From the NCBI RefSeq assembly GCF_963576675.1, contig NC_088912.1:56444395-56508394 (forward strand): a DNA stretch of 64,000 bases, written 5' to 3'. Numbering within the stretch: the stretch's first letter is position 1; every line of letters starts with the position of its first letter. Positions 23,546 to 34,592 of this stretch are shown piece after piece. The translations under genes were made by a program, and so were the position numbers. Under the pieces are notes generated by a model. That model saw only the letters and a list, made by a program, of their open reading frames with translations. It was not told the origin of the DNA and searched no databases. Source of the stretch: Euphorbia lathyris. Its lineage: Eukaryota > Streptophyta > Magnoliopsida > Malpighiales > Euphorbiaceae.

Positions 23546-23569
23546 TAATTTAATTCATATTATTTATTT

Positions 23570-25830
23570 AAACCTTGGGATGTCCTAGAGATCGAAGAAC
23601 TTGGTATTTCACTAGGAGGTTGTGATATATTCGGTATAGGGCGATGACAATTCAAACGATTATATCCAACAAGTCAGCACCTACTGCATCTTCTGGGAAT
23701 TACATCTTCACCTTGGGATGTTTTTCTATTTTGACTTCTCGGTTGTCCAGCCGGTCGACTTATAATTATAAGGGGAGTACTTTCATAGGGTTATCACACA
23801 TCTTCCATTCGGATTGGTGTCCAACTGGATATATAGACTCCGTATAAGCCAACTTCAGTGTATCATTTTTGTAATATTTATTGACCTACTGATATGCATT
23901 CATTAACTTGAACTCAAATTCAACTCTACACACGTGTCAACATAGGAACCCGGATAGTTGCCATTTCCTACATGTGCATGTTCTTGACTCTAAATCAACA
24001 ATTCCACCCTTGTTTCGATCGCGAATCTCAAATGTGTGATTGTCGATTCCATAAAATGAACAAGTAATTGCTTTATGTACATGTCGTATCATCTTCACTT
24101 CAGCCCATTCTGTCAAGTACGACGTCTGTTGTATTGAAAAATGAATACATTATGCTAGCCATGCAGTTAAATATGACATAAATAATAAATAAATCGTTAC
24201 CTGTCGCGTTTCGTCTATCATAAAACCATTTTTGAAGGGTTGCTCTTATGTATTCCACCATCATTGGATAGGTAAATGTCTACCATCAACCATGACTACG
24301 TTGAATGATAAACTATATTTGTGGTCATTCTGTTGTAACGACGTGTGGAAAAGTGTGCACGTGACCATTTTTATTCTCGCTTCTTCTAAATATGTCGTGC
24401 AAGGGGCATGTATTTCACATAGTTTTGAAAATGCCTCTTTAAAATCGGAGATGCGATAAGCTTTTGCAGCTCGCCAATATTGCTTTACTATCTTCTTAAT
24501 AGACTGAAATTGGGTCTTCACATTCATCTTTAGATGTTGACAACAACATCCGTGTATCGCATCTGGAAATACCATATTCACGTCATACTCAATGCTCTTG
24601 TGTCTCTCTGATATTATGGCACATTTGTCAACATCATCAATACATTCTCTTAACTTGGTCATGAACCATGTCCATGATTCATTTGATTCATTCGGTTCAA
24701 TCCCAAAAGCAATGGGATAAATCTGATTACTACCATCTTTACAAACCGAAATGTACAATGTACCCAGGTATTTACCTTTTAAGAATGCTCCGTCAACACA
24801 TATAACGGGTCTTATATGTTCTTTAAAAGCTCTAAGAGATGGACCCATAGCCATGAAGAAATATTGAAAGTGATCATTCTCATCGGTTTCAATATAAGTT
24901 GTCGTTACTGGATTAGTACTCTTCAATGTCTCACAGTAGTCCAGTAACAACATGCACGACTCTTCCGGGGTACCACATCGAGCTTCAAACGCATAACTTC
25001 TCGCTCTCCATGCTTGCATCTGAGAGAGGTTAATTGTGTGTTCTTTCCCAAAATCAATAATAATGTCTTTTGGCCGATAAACTCTATCATCCTGATCAAA
25101 CTTGTTTGATAGTAATGTGTCTGCAATACATTTCCCCGCTTATCTATGGTGTGGAAGAATTTGATCTCTAGAACAAGTGTGTTAGTCCATTCTATCCATT
25201 CTTCGAAGTCTGAACGTTTCAGAATTCTATATACATCATCATTTCCACATTCTTCAAATAAGGACTTGTTGGATTTATATACCTTCCATTCATATCTCTC
25301 TTGAATTCAATGTCTCCCGAGTGCATCTTGCAATTCTCATTTATTTATGAATATATTATGCACCTTTAAAGCGATCACCCCTGTAGAAATTTTAGACACA
25401 ATAGGAACCACAGGTGCATCATGTACTTTCGAAAGCCATTGAAATGGATCGGTCCTCTTTCGTTTTTTTGTCTCCATCATCTGCCTCATAGACACTTGAT
25501 CAAACATGATCAGCTCGTGCACTTGTTTCGATACCAACCTTATCAATTGGTTGTGTTTCAGGTACAGATGTATCTCCAGCATCGTCATGCGCATCTCAGG
25601 CACTTGTTTCGATACCAACCTTATCAATTGGTTGTGTTTCAGGTACAAATGTATCTTCAAAATCGCCATACACAGCGTTATAAGTACCCCACCCATTATC
25701 AACATCGTCGTTATCAGCGTTATAAGTACCCCCACACATCTTCATATGGCATTTGATCAACAATTGGAATATTACTCGTCTCGCCATTCTCTTCTTTACA
25801 ACCTCTAGGAATTTGTGCATCTATTGTGCG
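23570..25830 (-). pseudogene. Mutator-like (MULE) transposase
   Basis: The best frame, 25019-24261, encodes the MULE transposase core. It has HIRPVICVDGAFLKGKYLGTL with the first catalytic Asp, IYPIAFGIEPNESNESWTWFM, and DAIHGCCCQHLKMNV. Downstream on the minus strand an intron-like gap with an AG-GTAACG donor near 24200 is followed by frames holding RTCTCRKWQLSGF, a SWIM zinc-finger pattern, near 23980. Upstream, 25735-25337 gives an acidic and low-complexity N-terminal part with internal duplication. The gene is split over several frames and is probably decayed, although some breaks may be introns. It converges on the ULP1-like gene, which ends at 23038, about 530 bases away. Confidence 0.8.
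25520..25681 (-). repeat. 81-bp tandem duplication in the MULE N-terminal region
   Basis: The string CACTTGTTTCGATACC starts at 25520 and again at 25601, and the following bases match closely. The period of 81 is divisible by three, so the duplication keeps the minus-strand reading frame. Confidence 0.85.
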
Positions 25831-27360
25831 GCATACCATTTCAACATACAGTGGCATCACATAGTCGGATTCATCGAGCAATAGTCTATGAAGCATCATA
25901 GATCATTACGTTGTACAATAGATACTTTGATTGGAATGTCTTTTGCTTGCATAGACATTCGTAAATCATATAAGGTTGAATCAACACCTACGCATGTGTA
26001 AATTCTCTCTTTTAACTTCTCAAATTTGATTATTTATTTTTTTGTAAACTGGAGCAACTTTGATTCACCACCAATGTACGTCATAGTATTTGCTACCTTT
26101 TTCCATTGGCCATTCCGAGATACTGTACAAATAATAATATCTGTGAAAATGTAGTTTGAAAATGAGTGAAAATGGGTGAAAGTTCTTAAAATTGAATGAT
26201 CGCATTTCCTCATTGCTTCGCATTTTGAACAATTGCGAATCACAATGAGATAACTGCGATTGCATTTGATCAATTGTGATATAAATTTTTCTTATACGAT
26301 TGATCGCATTTTTTCAATCGGATCGCATTTTGCGATTTGCGATATACAAACCCTAAATCGTGTAATTGTTATATACATCAAAAATTTGAATGAGATAAAT
26401 CTAATCTATATTTTCTTCAATAAAAAATAACTTACATTATGTTTGGAGACAAATGTTGCACTGATTTGGAGCAAATGTTGTAAGTAATTTAAAGACAAAT
26501 GCTTAAGAGTCATTTGGAGAGACTGATTGGGAGATAAAATGGAATTGATGCTTGCAAGTGTTTGTTATATATATACTAAGGGTATTTTTAGAAAAAATAT
26601 AATAAAAGAGTCTATTTAGGTAGCATGTGATGGAATGAGTCTAGATATGTAAATAGGCTTCTCCAACTGTCTAGTTTTGTAATTTTCCCTATAAATAGAG
26701 TAAGTATAATTCAAGGTATATTATTTCATTAATCTTATATCTTAACTTTGATATACTTATGTGTTTATCCTCAAATTTTCTCTCCAAACTAACTCACACA
26801 TTAGAGTTAGCCAGAGGACGACCTCTTTTAACTTTATTTCTAGACTTATAAGATCCGAGCAGTTTCCGATGGAGAGAGCAACTCGGTTAGAATTGGATTT
26901 GGACCCAAAATGGGTCTCTTAATAAGGATAATTCCTCATTAAAAGCCCAATTAAAAAATTCCTACGAAGCTTTTGGTTTCAAATTGCAAGAAAACCGGAA
27001 GCTTCACAACCAGTTTCTTAATATATAATTTTTTTAAAAAGTTGAAACTGGTAGGCAATCTACCGGTTTCAAATATTATTTTTTTATTCAACTGCATGTT
27101 GCACATCTCATTTGGTTTTTTAAAATTTTAAATAAAGATATCAAAATTGGTCCTTTATGTTATTTAAATTTTTAATTTAACTTCAATCTTTAACTATTTA
27201 TTTTTGGATTCATTAATTAAAAATTTTCTTGCCAAATTAATTAATGGTGAACATCTAATTCGGTTAAATTGAAATAGTTTCATACGTTTTTGGTAAATTA
27301 TTTATAACTATATTAGTAACACAGTAAATATTTTAGACATTTTGACAACATTTTTTGTGA
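25831..27360. other. Noncoding AT-rich spacer right of the MULE
   Basis: Short minus-strand ORFs at 26034-26273 overlap GCGATTGCAT repeats and are not credible genes. The GCGATTGC/GAATCAC repeat cluster lies at 26195-26350. Otherwise I see only AT-rich sequence without LTR termini or coding signal; a possible right end of the MULE could lie here. Confidence 0.4.
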
Positions 27361-27369
27361 TTAACTTAT

Positions 27370-27715
27370 GGGATAAGGTATCAGAATAGACCTGTTATTT
27401 TTGGAATGTATCAATTTAGGTTCCACGTACAAAATAATACCAATATAGGGTTAACGTTTAAAAAATGGTACCAATTTAGGCTTCGATAACGGAACGAGAC
27501 ATGTCATTGATATTACTCCGCTAAGTTTTGTCAATTGTACGTGGAGGGAGAAATCAGAACTTAACAGAGTAATAAAAATGACGTGTCCAATCCGTTCTCG
27601 AGGCCTAAATTGATACCATTTTTTAAACGTTAAGCCTATATTGGTGTTATTTTGTATGTGAAGCCTAAATTGATACTTTCCCAAAAACCATAGTCCTATT
27701 TTGGTACCTTATCCC
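27370..27715. mobile_element. 346-bp foldback MITE, copy 2, with 9-bp TSD
   Basis: Same termini as the element at 19816 (GGGATAAGGTA and its reverse complement), with shared AATATAGG(C/G)TTAACGTTT units. The whole element is a near-perfect palindrome of about 170-base arms. The flanks 27361-27369 and 27716-27724 are both TTAACTTAT, a perfect nine-base target duplication. Structure and duplication length fit a Mutator-type foldback MITE. The ORF at 27451-27684 is a palindrome artefact. Confidence 0.93.
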
Positions 27716-27879
27716 TTAACTTATACATGATAAACGTTTTTTTTACAGTTTATCTGATTTCTCGGTTCGAGACTCGTCAGACACCTTTTACAGTTTGAAT
27801 TATTGTTTTTACAGTTTCTTTATAGCCACATTACAGTTTCAATCATGGTTTTTACAGTTTGAAATTATAAACTTATCCG

Positions 27880-28210
27880 TAACTTTTCAGTGACATTAGC
27901 TAAAATTAATCAGTTAAATAACAGTCAAAATAAATTTTTTAATTTTCGGTGTCATTAGCTAAAATTAATCAATTTGGTAAAGAAATATTTAATTAAGGGT
28001 AAATAATTTATAAGTCTCCTCATTTTTACCAAATGAGTTTTATTTATTTATTTTGACTGTTATTTAACTGTCACATCGAACCTTTCAAACTCGTTTGGAA
28101 GGTTCGATATGACAGTTAAATAACAGTCAAAAAAATAAATAAATAAAACTCGTTTGGAAGGTTCGATGTGACAGTTAAACAACAGTCAAACCAATTTTTT
28201 CAATTTTTAA
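27880..28210. repeat. Palindrome with repeated arm (GGTTCGATxTGACAG)
   Basis: About 28030-28088 and 28090-28150 are inverted copies around AAACTCGTTTGG, including a GACTGTTATTTAACTGTCA motif. A third copy of the right arm follows at 28148-28190. The preceding 27890-27975 carries two direct copies of CATTAGCTAAAATTAATCA. It resembles a decayed foldback element without clear target duplication. Confidence 0.7.
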
Positions 28211-28362
28211 AAACGTAAGACTAAAATTGATCTTATTTGAAAACGTTAATTCAAATTGTAATGTGACTAACAAAGAAATTGTAAAAGTTCTAATTTAAAC
28301 TTTACAAAATATAATTTCAAACTCACATTTAAAAGAATTAAATATTTTTAACTGAACTAGAG

Positions 28363-30081
28363 GATCACATAATTGTCAGTCTCAAACAACATCTGAAGTT
28401 TGAGGGAGCCTTCCCTGTAAATAGAAGAGGGCGGAGTGGGGGTCTAGCTTTGTTCTGGACAATGGGAATGCAAGTAAGTGTGAAGAGTTATTCAGAGCAT
28501 CGTATAGATGCAGTTATAAATGATAGTGTGCGTGGCGATTGGAGGTTAGTAGGTTCTTATGGTTTTGTTGAACGTAGCAGGCACAGAGAGTCTTGGGAGC
28601 TGCTAAAGGGATTAGCAGGAGAGTCACATCTACCGTGGGTGATCATAGGGGATTTCAATTGCATTCTTAGTAATGAGGAGAAGAGGGGATGGGCAATTTT
28701 CCCTACCTATTTGATGAGTGACTTTCGTGAGACAATTGAAGATTGTGGGATGACAGAATTGGAGCTTAAAGGAAACCAGTTTACTTGGGAGAGGGGTCGA
28801 GGTACTGATATGTGGGTCCGAGAGAAACTGGATATGGGTTTTGCATCTGCAGGCTGGATCAGCATGTTTGCTAACTATCAATTAAATTCTCGCATGTCGG
28901 GGTATTCGGATCATCTTTCTCTTGTACTTCGAATGACCCAACAGGAGTCACATCAAAGGCCGAAGAGGTTTTATTTTGAGGCAATTTGGCTGAAAGAACA
29001 GGAGTTCAAAGACCTGGTGATTAGTAGTTGGAATAGTCAGGGTCAAAGGCTTGTGCCTATGAAATTAAAGGAGTGTGTGAGGAAAATGAAGGAATGGGGG
29101 AAAAGTTATAACTTGAGATTCAAGAGCCGTATCAGAAAGTGGAGGAATCAAATGCAGGTTCTACATGGTAAGGGAGACGGGGCTTCAATAGCGCAGTTCT
29201 TCTTAGCCAAACGAAGGCTGAATGAGGTTTTGGAAGCAGATGAGAGCTTTTGGAAGCAAAGGGCCACAGTGTTCTGGTTGATAGATGGTGATAGAAATAC
29301 TCAGTTTTTTCATGCTAGTGTCAAAGCAAGGAGACAACAAAACTCAATTGTCTCCCTTTGTGATGACTCTGGAATGGAATTTACAAATCAGGTGAGTTAA
29401 TGGGTTTGGCTCATCAATACTTTCAAGAAGTGTTCGCCAATCCCGTCACTGCTCAGAATGAAACTGCTAATGTTATTGAAGCTGTGATTGACTCGACGAC
29501 AAATGAGATGCTCACGGCACCTTTTGAGATTGATGAATTCAAGAATGCACTGTTCTCGATGAGTCCAAACAAATCCCCTGGACCTGATGGGTTGAACCCT
29601 GGGTTTTTCCAATCTTTATGGGATATCATTGGGAAGGACTTGGTTGTAGCCTGTGCAGAGTGGCTAAATGCAGGGAGATTCCCTTCTGATATAAATGATA
29701 CCACTATTGTTCTTATTCCAAAGATTGACAACCCTAGATTGTTGAAGGATTTTCGTCCTATCTCCTTGTGTAATGTGATAAAGTAGTGGCAAAGGCCTTG
29801 GCTAACCGCTTGAAAGGGGTCCTGCCTAGAATAATTGGGGATACACAATCTGCTTTTGTTCCTGGTCGGTCTATAATTGATAATGTGCAGGTGGCTTTCG
29901 AATCCATTCACTTCATGAAGAGGCACAATAGAGGAAGAAAGGGTCAGGTGGCTCTTAAAATTGATATTAGTAAGGCCTATGACAGGGTTGATTGGGAATT
30001 TTTGAAGATTGTAATGTCTCAAATGGGCTTTAATGACATCTAGATCAACTAGATGATGCTGTGTGTCACTTCGGTCAGGTA
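28363..30081 (+). pseudogene. L1-like LINE ORF2, endonuclease and first half of RT
   Basis: Starts inside the apurinic-type endonuclease: GRSGGLALFW, then WVIIGDFNCILSNEEKRG, NQFTWERG and SGYSDHLSLVL with the terminal Asp-His pair. It continues through DGDRNTQFFHASVKARRQ into the RT blocks SPGPDGLNPGFFQ, TTIVLIPKIDNP, DFRPISLCNVI, QSAFVPGRSIIDNV and LKIDISKAYDRVDW with the first catalytic Asp. The N-terminal endonuclease residues and ORF1 are absent, so it is 5'-truncated, as LINE copies often are. Frameshifts lie near 29395 and 29783. It is interrupted at 30081 by a solo LTR and resumes at 31489. Confidence 0.93.
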
Positions 30082-30086
30082 TAGGG
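30082..30086. repeat. Target-site duplication TAGGG (left)
   Basis: TAGGG directly precedes the LTR terminus at 30087 and is repeated at 31484-31488 directly after the other terminus. The two flanking LINE frames line up across it. Confidence 0.92.
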
Positions 30087-31483
30087 TGTTGGTCCCGTGT
30101 AACGTAGTATGATTAGTTCCAAGGGGGGGTTGGGAACTAATGTAACTTTTTCGCTTAATAATACTGACTTAATTAAATGTTTGACAATTTAACTCAGCTT
30201 TAGGTCAGCAAGGCTGAATGAGGTGTGAGACAGCCTTAGTCAGAAACTGACTAGAGCTGTTTCAATTGTGAGTTGGGAAGTATACTTTAGGTCAGCTTCC
30301 AACTCAGCACTCTGATTACTCAGCGTCGGCTTGTACAAATTATATACTGAGCAATTTAGGCAAGCAACACATACATATGCATATATATCAAGAGAAAAGG
30401 GTTAGAGATTACTCAGCAGACTTATCCTGGTTCGGCCTCACCGCCTACGTCCAGTCCCCAGAATCCCCCCGAGCTTTTTCAATCCACTACTGAGCTCTTT
30501 AAAGGTAGAGCACAAACCGTTTACAATAGCAACTGAGTATGCAAGAGTACCATCCTCTATTCGTCTACTCAATCCTATCTGCCACTGAACACTATAACCG
30601 AGTGCTTAAATTTTCTCTACCACTGAGTACTATCACCGAGTACTCAGTTTCACTTTTCTAACCTTTACAATTGATACAAGATTGTTCTCACTAAACGAAG
30701 AACACTTTAGATGAATACAATTCACTCTAGACTTTTACACAATGATTGGAATTGAGTGTAAGAACTTGCTTTTTCTAATCATACAGCTTCTCTTTTGGAT
30801 TTTTTGACTTAGTGAAGATTTTGCTTGTCTGTTTTTCTCTTGTATGTTCGGCAATGATCCAAGTGATGAACTTGTCCTTTTATACTGAATTCTGAAGCTT
30901 CAATGATTTGAAATAAGACATATCCGTTGAGAGTAAACGGTCTTCTTTCGTCATTCATTGGTCAGCTTCCAGAACTGCAGGCCAATCCTGTCTTCTGAAT
31001 CTACGCAGGAGGCAGGCTTGCCAGTTTCATCTTCTTACGCCAGGTTAGACTTCTAGCGCCAGGTTTGTCTTCTTGCCAAACGCCAGATGGTCCATACTTC
31101 TCGCAAAGGTCCTTGAAACGGATTCCCGAGGCTTCTGAGATGTGTCAGACTTTGTCTCGCAAGTTGACGGATAATTGGACGCTGACTTGATTATCACTCA
31201 GCTTGACTTTGCAGTTTTGCCTTCAAGCTTTTCTGAAGAACACGTTTCTTTCGTAACGCTGAGTTGTATTCTACTCAGCTCTGCTGTGTGACTTACTCAT
31301 GCTGACTTTGTTCTGTCTTTCTTTTATAAACTTTAAGTTCATGTTCTCGTTAGTTAATATACTCAACATTGAACAAACATATTAGTACAATTAAATCAAA
31401 GCACTTAAATTTAATTGTTTTAATCATGGGATTAACTTAAATAATTTTGTCAAATCAAAATCATATGGAAAGGTGTTTCAACA
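30087..31483 (-). mobile_element. Solo LTR of the SIRE-like family (1,397 bp)
   Basis: Starts TGTTGGTCCCG and ends TGTTTCAACA. It is the reverse complement of the LTR family seen at 42735, though clearly diverged from it. The minus-strand TATAAAAGG lies at 30876-30884, and the C run near the end of U5 appears here as seven G at 30123-30129. There is no internal sequence, and five-base duplications flank it, so it is the product of recombination between the LTRs of a full insertion. It interrupts the LINE RT between the YDRVDW block and the QGDPLSP block. Confidence 0.95.
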
Positions 31484-31488
31484 TAGGG
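31484..31488. repeat. Target-site duplication TAGGG (right)
   Basis: Second copy of the five-base duplication made by the solo LTR insertion; see 30082. Confidence 0.92.
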
Positions 31489-33425
31489 TGGCAGTGAATG
31501 GAGAATGTACTGAGCAGATCATCCCAGGCAGGGGTCTCAGGCAAGGAGACCCGCTGTCACCTTACCTATTCATTCTGTACACAGAAGTTCTATCCAAACT
31601 AATTAGGCGAGCTGAGAGCGAGGGATTATTGTCTGGCTGTCGTATTTGTCACAGAGCTCCGTTAGTCACACACTTATTTTTTTTTGCAGATGATAGCTTT
31701 CTGTTCTTTGGAGCTTCGGCAAGAGAAGCAGGAAAAGTTTTAAGCATCCTGACTGAGTATGAGAGGGCATCTGGTCAGGCAGTAAATCGAAATAAGTCAG
31801 GGATTTGCTTTAGTTCGAATGTGAGTGGGAATCTGGAAAATGAAATCAAAGGCATTCTACAGGTCCATACCCCTTTGGACATTGGGAGATATCGTGGTCT
31901 CCCGTCACTGATTGGGCAGTCGAAAAGGCGCATTTTCAAGTTCCTGATTGATAGGCTGCGTCAGAAGTTTAGAGCCTGGGGTCTCGGATTTCTCTCTTAT
32001 GTTGGCAAAGAGGTGTTGCTTAAGTCAGTGGCTCAGGCTTTACCTACCTTCTGTATGAGTACATTCCTTTTACCCTTGTCTATTTGTGATGAGCTTCAAA
32101 AAATGATGAACTCCTTTTGGTGGGGTTTAAAACCTGAGGAAAAAAGGAGTATCCATTGGTTTGATTGGGCTAAATTATGTCGACCAAAGGATGTAGGATG
32201 CATGGGTTTCAAAGATCTGCACATGTTTAACTTGGCATTGTTAGGAAAGCAGGGCTGGAAGCTAGTGAGTGAGCCAAATACTTTAGTAAGTAAAGTTTTC
32301 AAAGCTAAATATTTTCCAAAGGAAGACTTACTTTTCTCCAAATTAGGCAATAATCCTAGTATGGTTTGCAGAAGTATCTGGAATGGGTTGTGGGTATTGA
32401 AAAGGGGGCTAAGATGGAGAGTGGGAGATGGTAAGACCATTAGAGTCTGGAAGGATGCATGGGTGCCCAAACTAGATGATTTTTGCATAAACTCATTTTT
32501 GGTCCCTGGGATGCAGGATATGAGAGTTGCCGACCTGTTACTTGAAAATGGTAGGGATGGGATCTAGATAGGCTTTATGGGTGTTTAAATGAAGCAGAAG
32601 TGAGTGTTATTAGTGATATCATCCTAACTTTTGATGTGAGAGAAGACACTAGGGTGTGGCACTGGTCGAAAGATGGTTTCTATACCGTGAGGTCGGGTTA
32701 TACTGAAGGGATGAAGGGAGAGGAAGAAGATGTCGGTAATGAGGGCTGGAGAAGTTTGTGGAGGTTGGATGTCCCCCTTAAGCTTAAATTGTTTATCTGG
32801 CGTATCTGCTCAGACTGCTTACCCACAAGAGCCAGATTGGCTCAAAGACGTGTTCCCATCACGACTTAATGCCCTGTATGTGTGGAGCAGAATGAAACGG
32901 CTAACCATTTATTTGTTGATTGCAGCTTTGCAGGTGATTTATGGAGGATAGCTGGCTTACCGATCCCTCAACTTGGAGGACTAATTGTTGCTCATTGGCT
33001 ATTGTGTGAATTGTGCATACCAGATCAAGACAGGCTCATCTGGACGTGTTATGCTTTAAAGACTATTTGGGATCACCGGAACCAGGTATTATGGCATATG
33101 GAATGGTGGCCTGTGGACACCAGTTGGCGACTTGGGTTTGAAGAGTACCACGAATGGAGGGCGTTTCAGCGTGGAACCAGTGCCAATCCCACGATTAGGC
33201 AGCGACATCACGTCATGGAACACTTTGACCTGTCAATCGCAGATCATCAGCGTCGGCGGCCTGATCAAGCAGGTCCATCACGACTAATCCCACAGGTATT
33301 AACCAGACTCTCCTTTGCCATTTCTGTTACCTCTCTGAAATGGAAGCCCCCAACATTAGGTTCAATTAAATGTAATGTTGACGGGGCGTTGTTCATGGAG
33401 GAGGGGTGTTGTGGGATGGGAGTAG
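31489..33425 (+). pseudogene. L1-like LINE ORF2, second half of RT, zf-RVT and RNase H
   Basis: Resumes the LINE after the solo LTR with GRGLRQGDPLSPYLF and HLFFFADDSFLFF (the RT FADD active site, near 31682). It then runs through RGLPSLIGQSKRRIF and WRVGDGKTIRVWKDAWVP. Next is the zf-RVT region WSKDGFYTVRSGY, LKLFIWRICSDCLPTRARL and, after a break near 32868, NETANHLFVDCSFAGDLW. It ends in the start of an RNase H domain, GSIKCNVDGAL with the first acidic residue. Frameshifts lie near 32560 and 32868. The RNase H domain and 3' tail are cut off at 33426, where a piece of a SIRE-like LTR starts abruptly. Confidence 0.92.
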
Positions 33426-34013
33426 TGAGAGTAAACGGTTTTCTTTCGTCATTCATTGGTCAGCTTCCAGAACTACAGGCCAATCCTGTCTTCTGAATCT
33501 GCGCAGGAGGCAGGCTTGCCAGTTTCGTCTTCTTGCGCCAGGTTTGTCTTCTAGCGCCAGGTTTGTCTTCTTGCCAAACGCCAGATGGTCCATACTTCTC
33601 AAAAAGGTCCTTGAAACGGATTTCCGAGGCTTGTGAGATGTGTCAGACTTTGTCTCGCAAGTTGACAGATAATTGGACGCTGACTTGATTATCACTCAGC
33701 TTGACTTAGTGGCGTCTTGAATCTTTCTCAGCTTGACTTTGCAGCTTTGCCTTCAAGCTTTTCTGAAGAAGACGTTTCTTTCGTAACGCTGAGTTGTATT
33801 CTACTCAGCTCTGCTGTGTGACTTACTCATGCTGACTTTGTTCTGTCTTTCTTTTATAAACTTTAAGTTCCTGTTCTCGTTAGTTAATATACTCAACATT
33901 GAACAAACATATTAGTACAATTAAATCAAAGCACTTAAATTTAATTGTTTTAATCATGGGATTAACTTAAATAATTTTGTCAAATCAAAATCATGTGGAA
34001 AGGTGTTTCAACA
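33426..34013 (-). mobile_element. Truncated 3' LTR of element C
   Basis: Matches the solo LTR from its position 30928 (TGAGAGTAAACGG) to its 31483 end, in the same orientation. It contains an extra segment of about 30 bases near 33705-33735 that repeats the neighbouring CAGCTTGACTT sequence. The distal ~840 bases of the LTR are missing; LINE sequence takes their place with no target duplication. The start TGTTGAAACACC (minus strand) lies at 34013, next to the polypurine tract. Confidence 0.88.
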
Positions 34014-34027
34014 AACTCCCCCATTTT
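34014..34027 (-). other. Polypurine tract of element C
   Basis: On the minus strand reads AAAATGGGGGAGTT immediately before the LTR start, identical to the tract of elements A and B. Confidence 0.85.
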
Positions 34028-34592
34028 GATGTTGGCAAAAGTATTCAATCAAGGAACTCAGTGTTGAGCATCCCTCATGATTTTTGTGACCTTTTTATTC
34101 TTTTGAAATTACTCCCCCGTAAGGGTTGCATTTGTTGAGTTAGTCTCTAAACCTTTTAAGATCTAATTGAGTGATTCTAAGACTTGAGTCCACTGACTTA
34201 GTTCAATTCTAAACCTTCTAAGATTTAATCGAAGAGAGCCTAAGGTCAGTTTCTGAAGAAGGTCAATACTTGGAACATTTAGACATTTACTCAGTTTTGA
34301 TACACGGTTCAATTCAGGTGTCAGAGTTGGGTTCTTGTATCAGAGTTAGATTCAAATATCAGAGTTGAGGTATACTGAGTGTATTTTATTTGATAAATTT
34401 TATGTTCACAAGTTTTAAGTTGTTGTTCAATGAGTTTGTATGAGACAGATCAGCATTCAAACACAGCAGGTAAGCATCGCATATATAAAGCCAGTTTGGA
34501 TAAAAGATGCATATATATAGAAATACTCAGCTCAACAAGTACATGCCATAAAAACATAAGTTACAAGCTAAGACTATAGACTATTGCTAGTT
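34028..34592 (-). other. 3' untranslated region of element C
   Basis: No coding frame. Contains many GAGTT, CTCAG and CAGAGTT words like the equivalent 3' regions of elements A and B (52648-53065 and 62991-63413). Confidence 0.6.

Noticed and set aside
25421..25808. Plus-strand ORFs opposite the MULE N-terminal region
   Set aside because: They mirror the duplicated minus-strand coding sequence and show no domain.
32096..32488. Minus-strand ORF of 130 codons in the LINE
   Set aside because: Antisense of the RT/zf-RVT linker; no independent signal.
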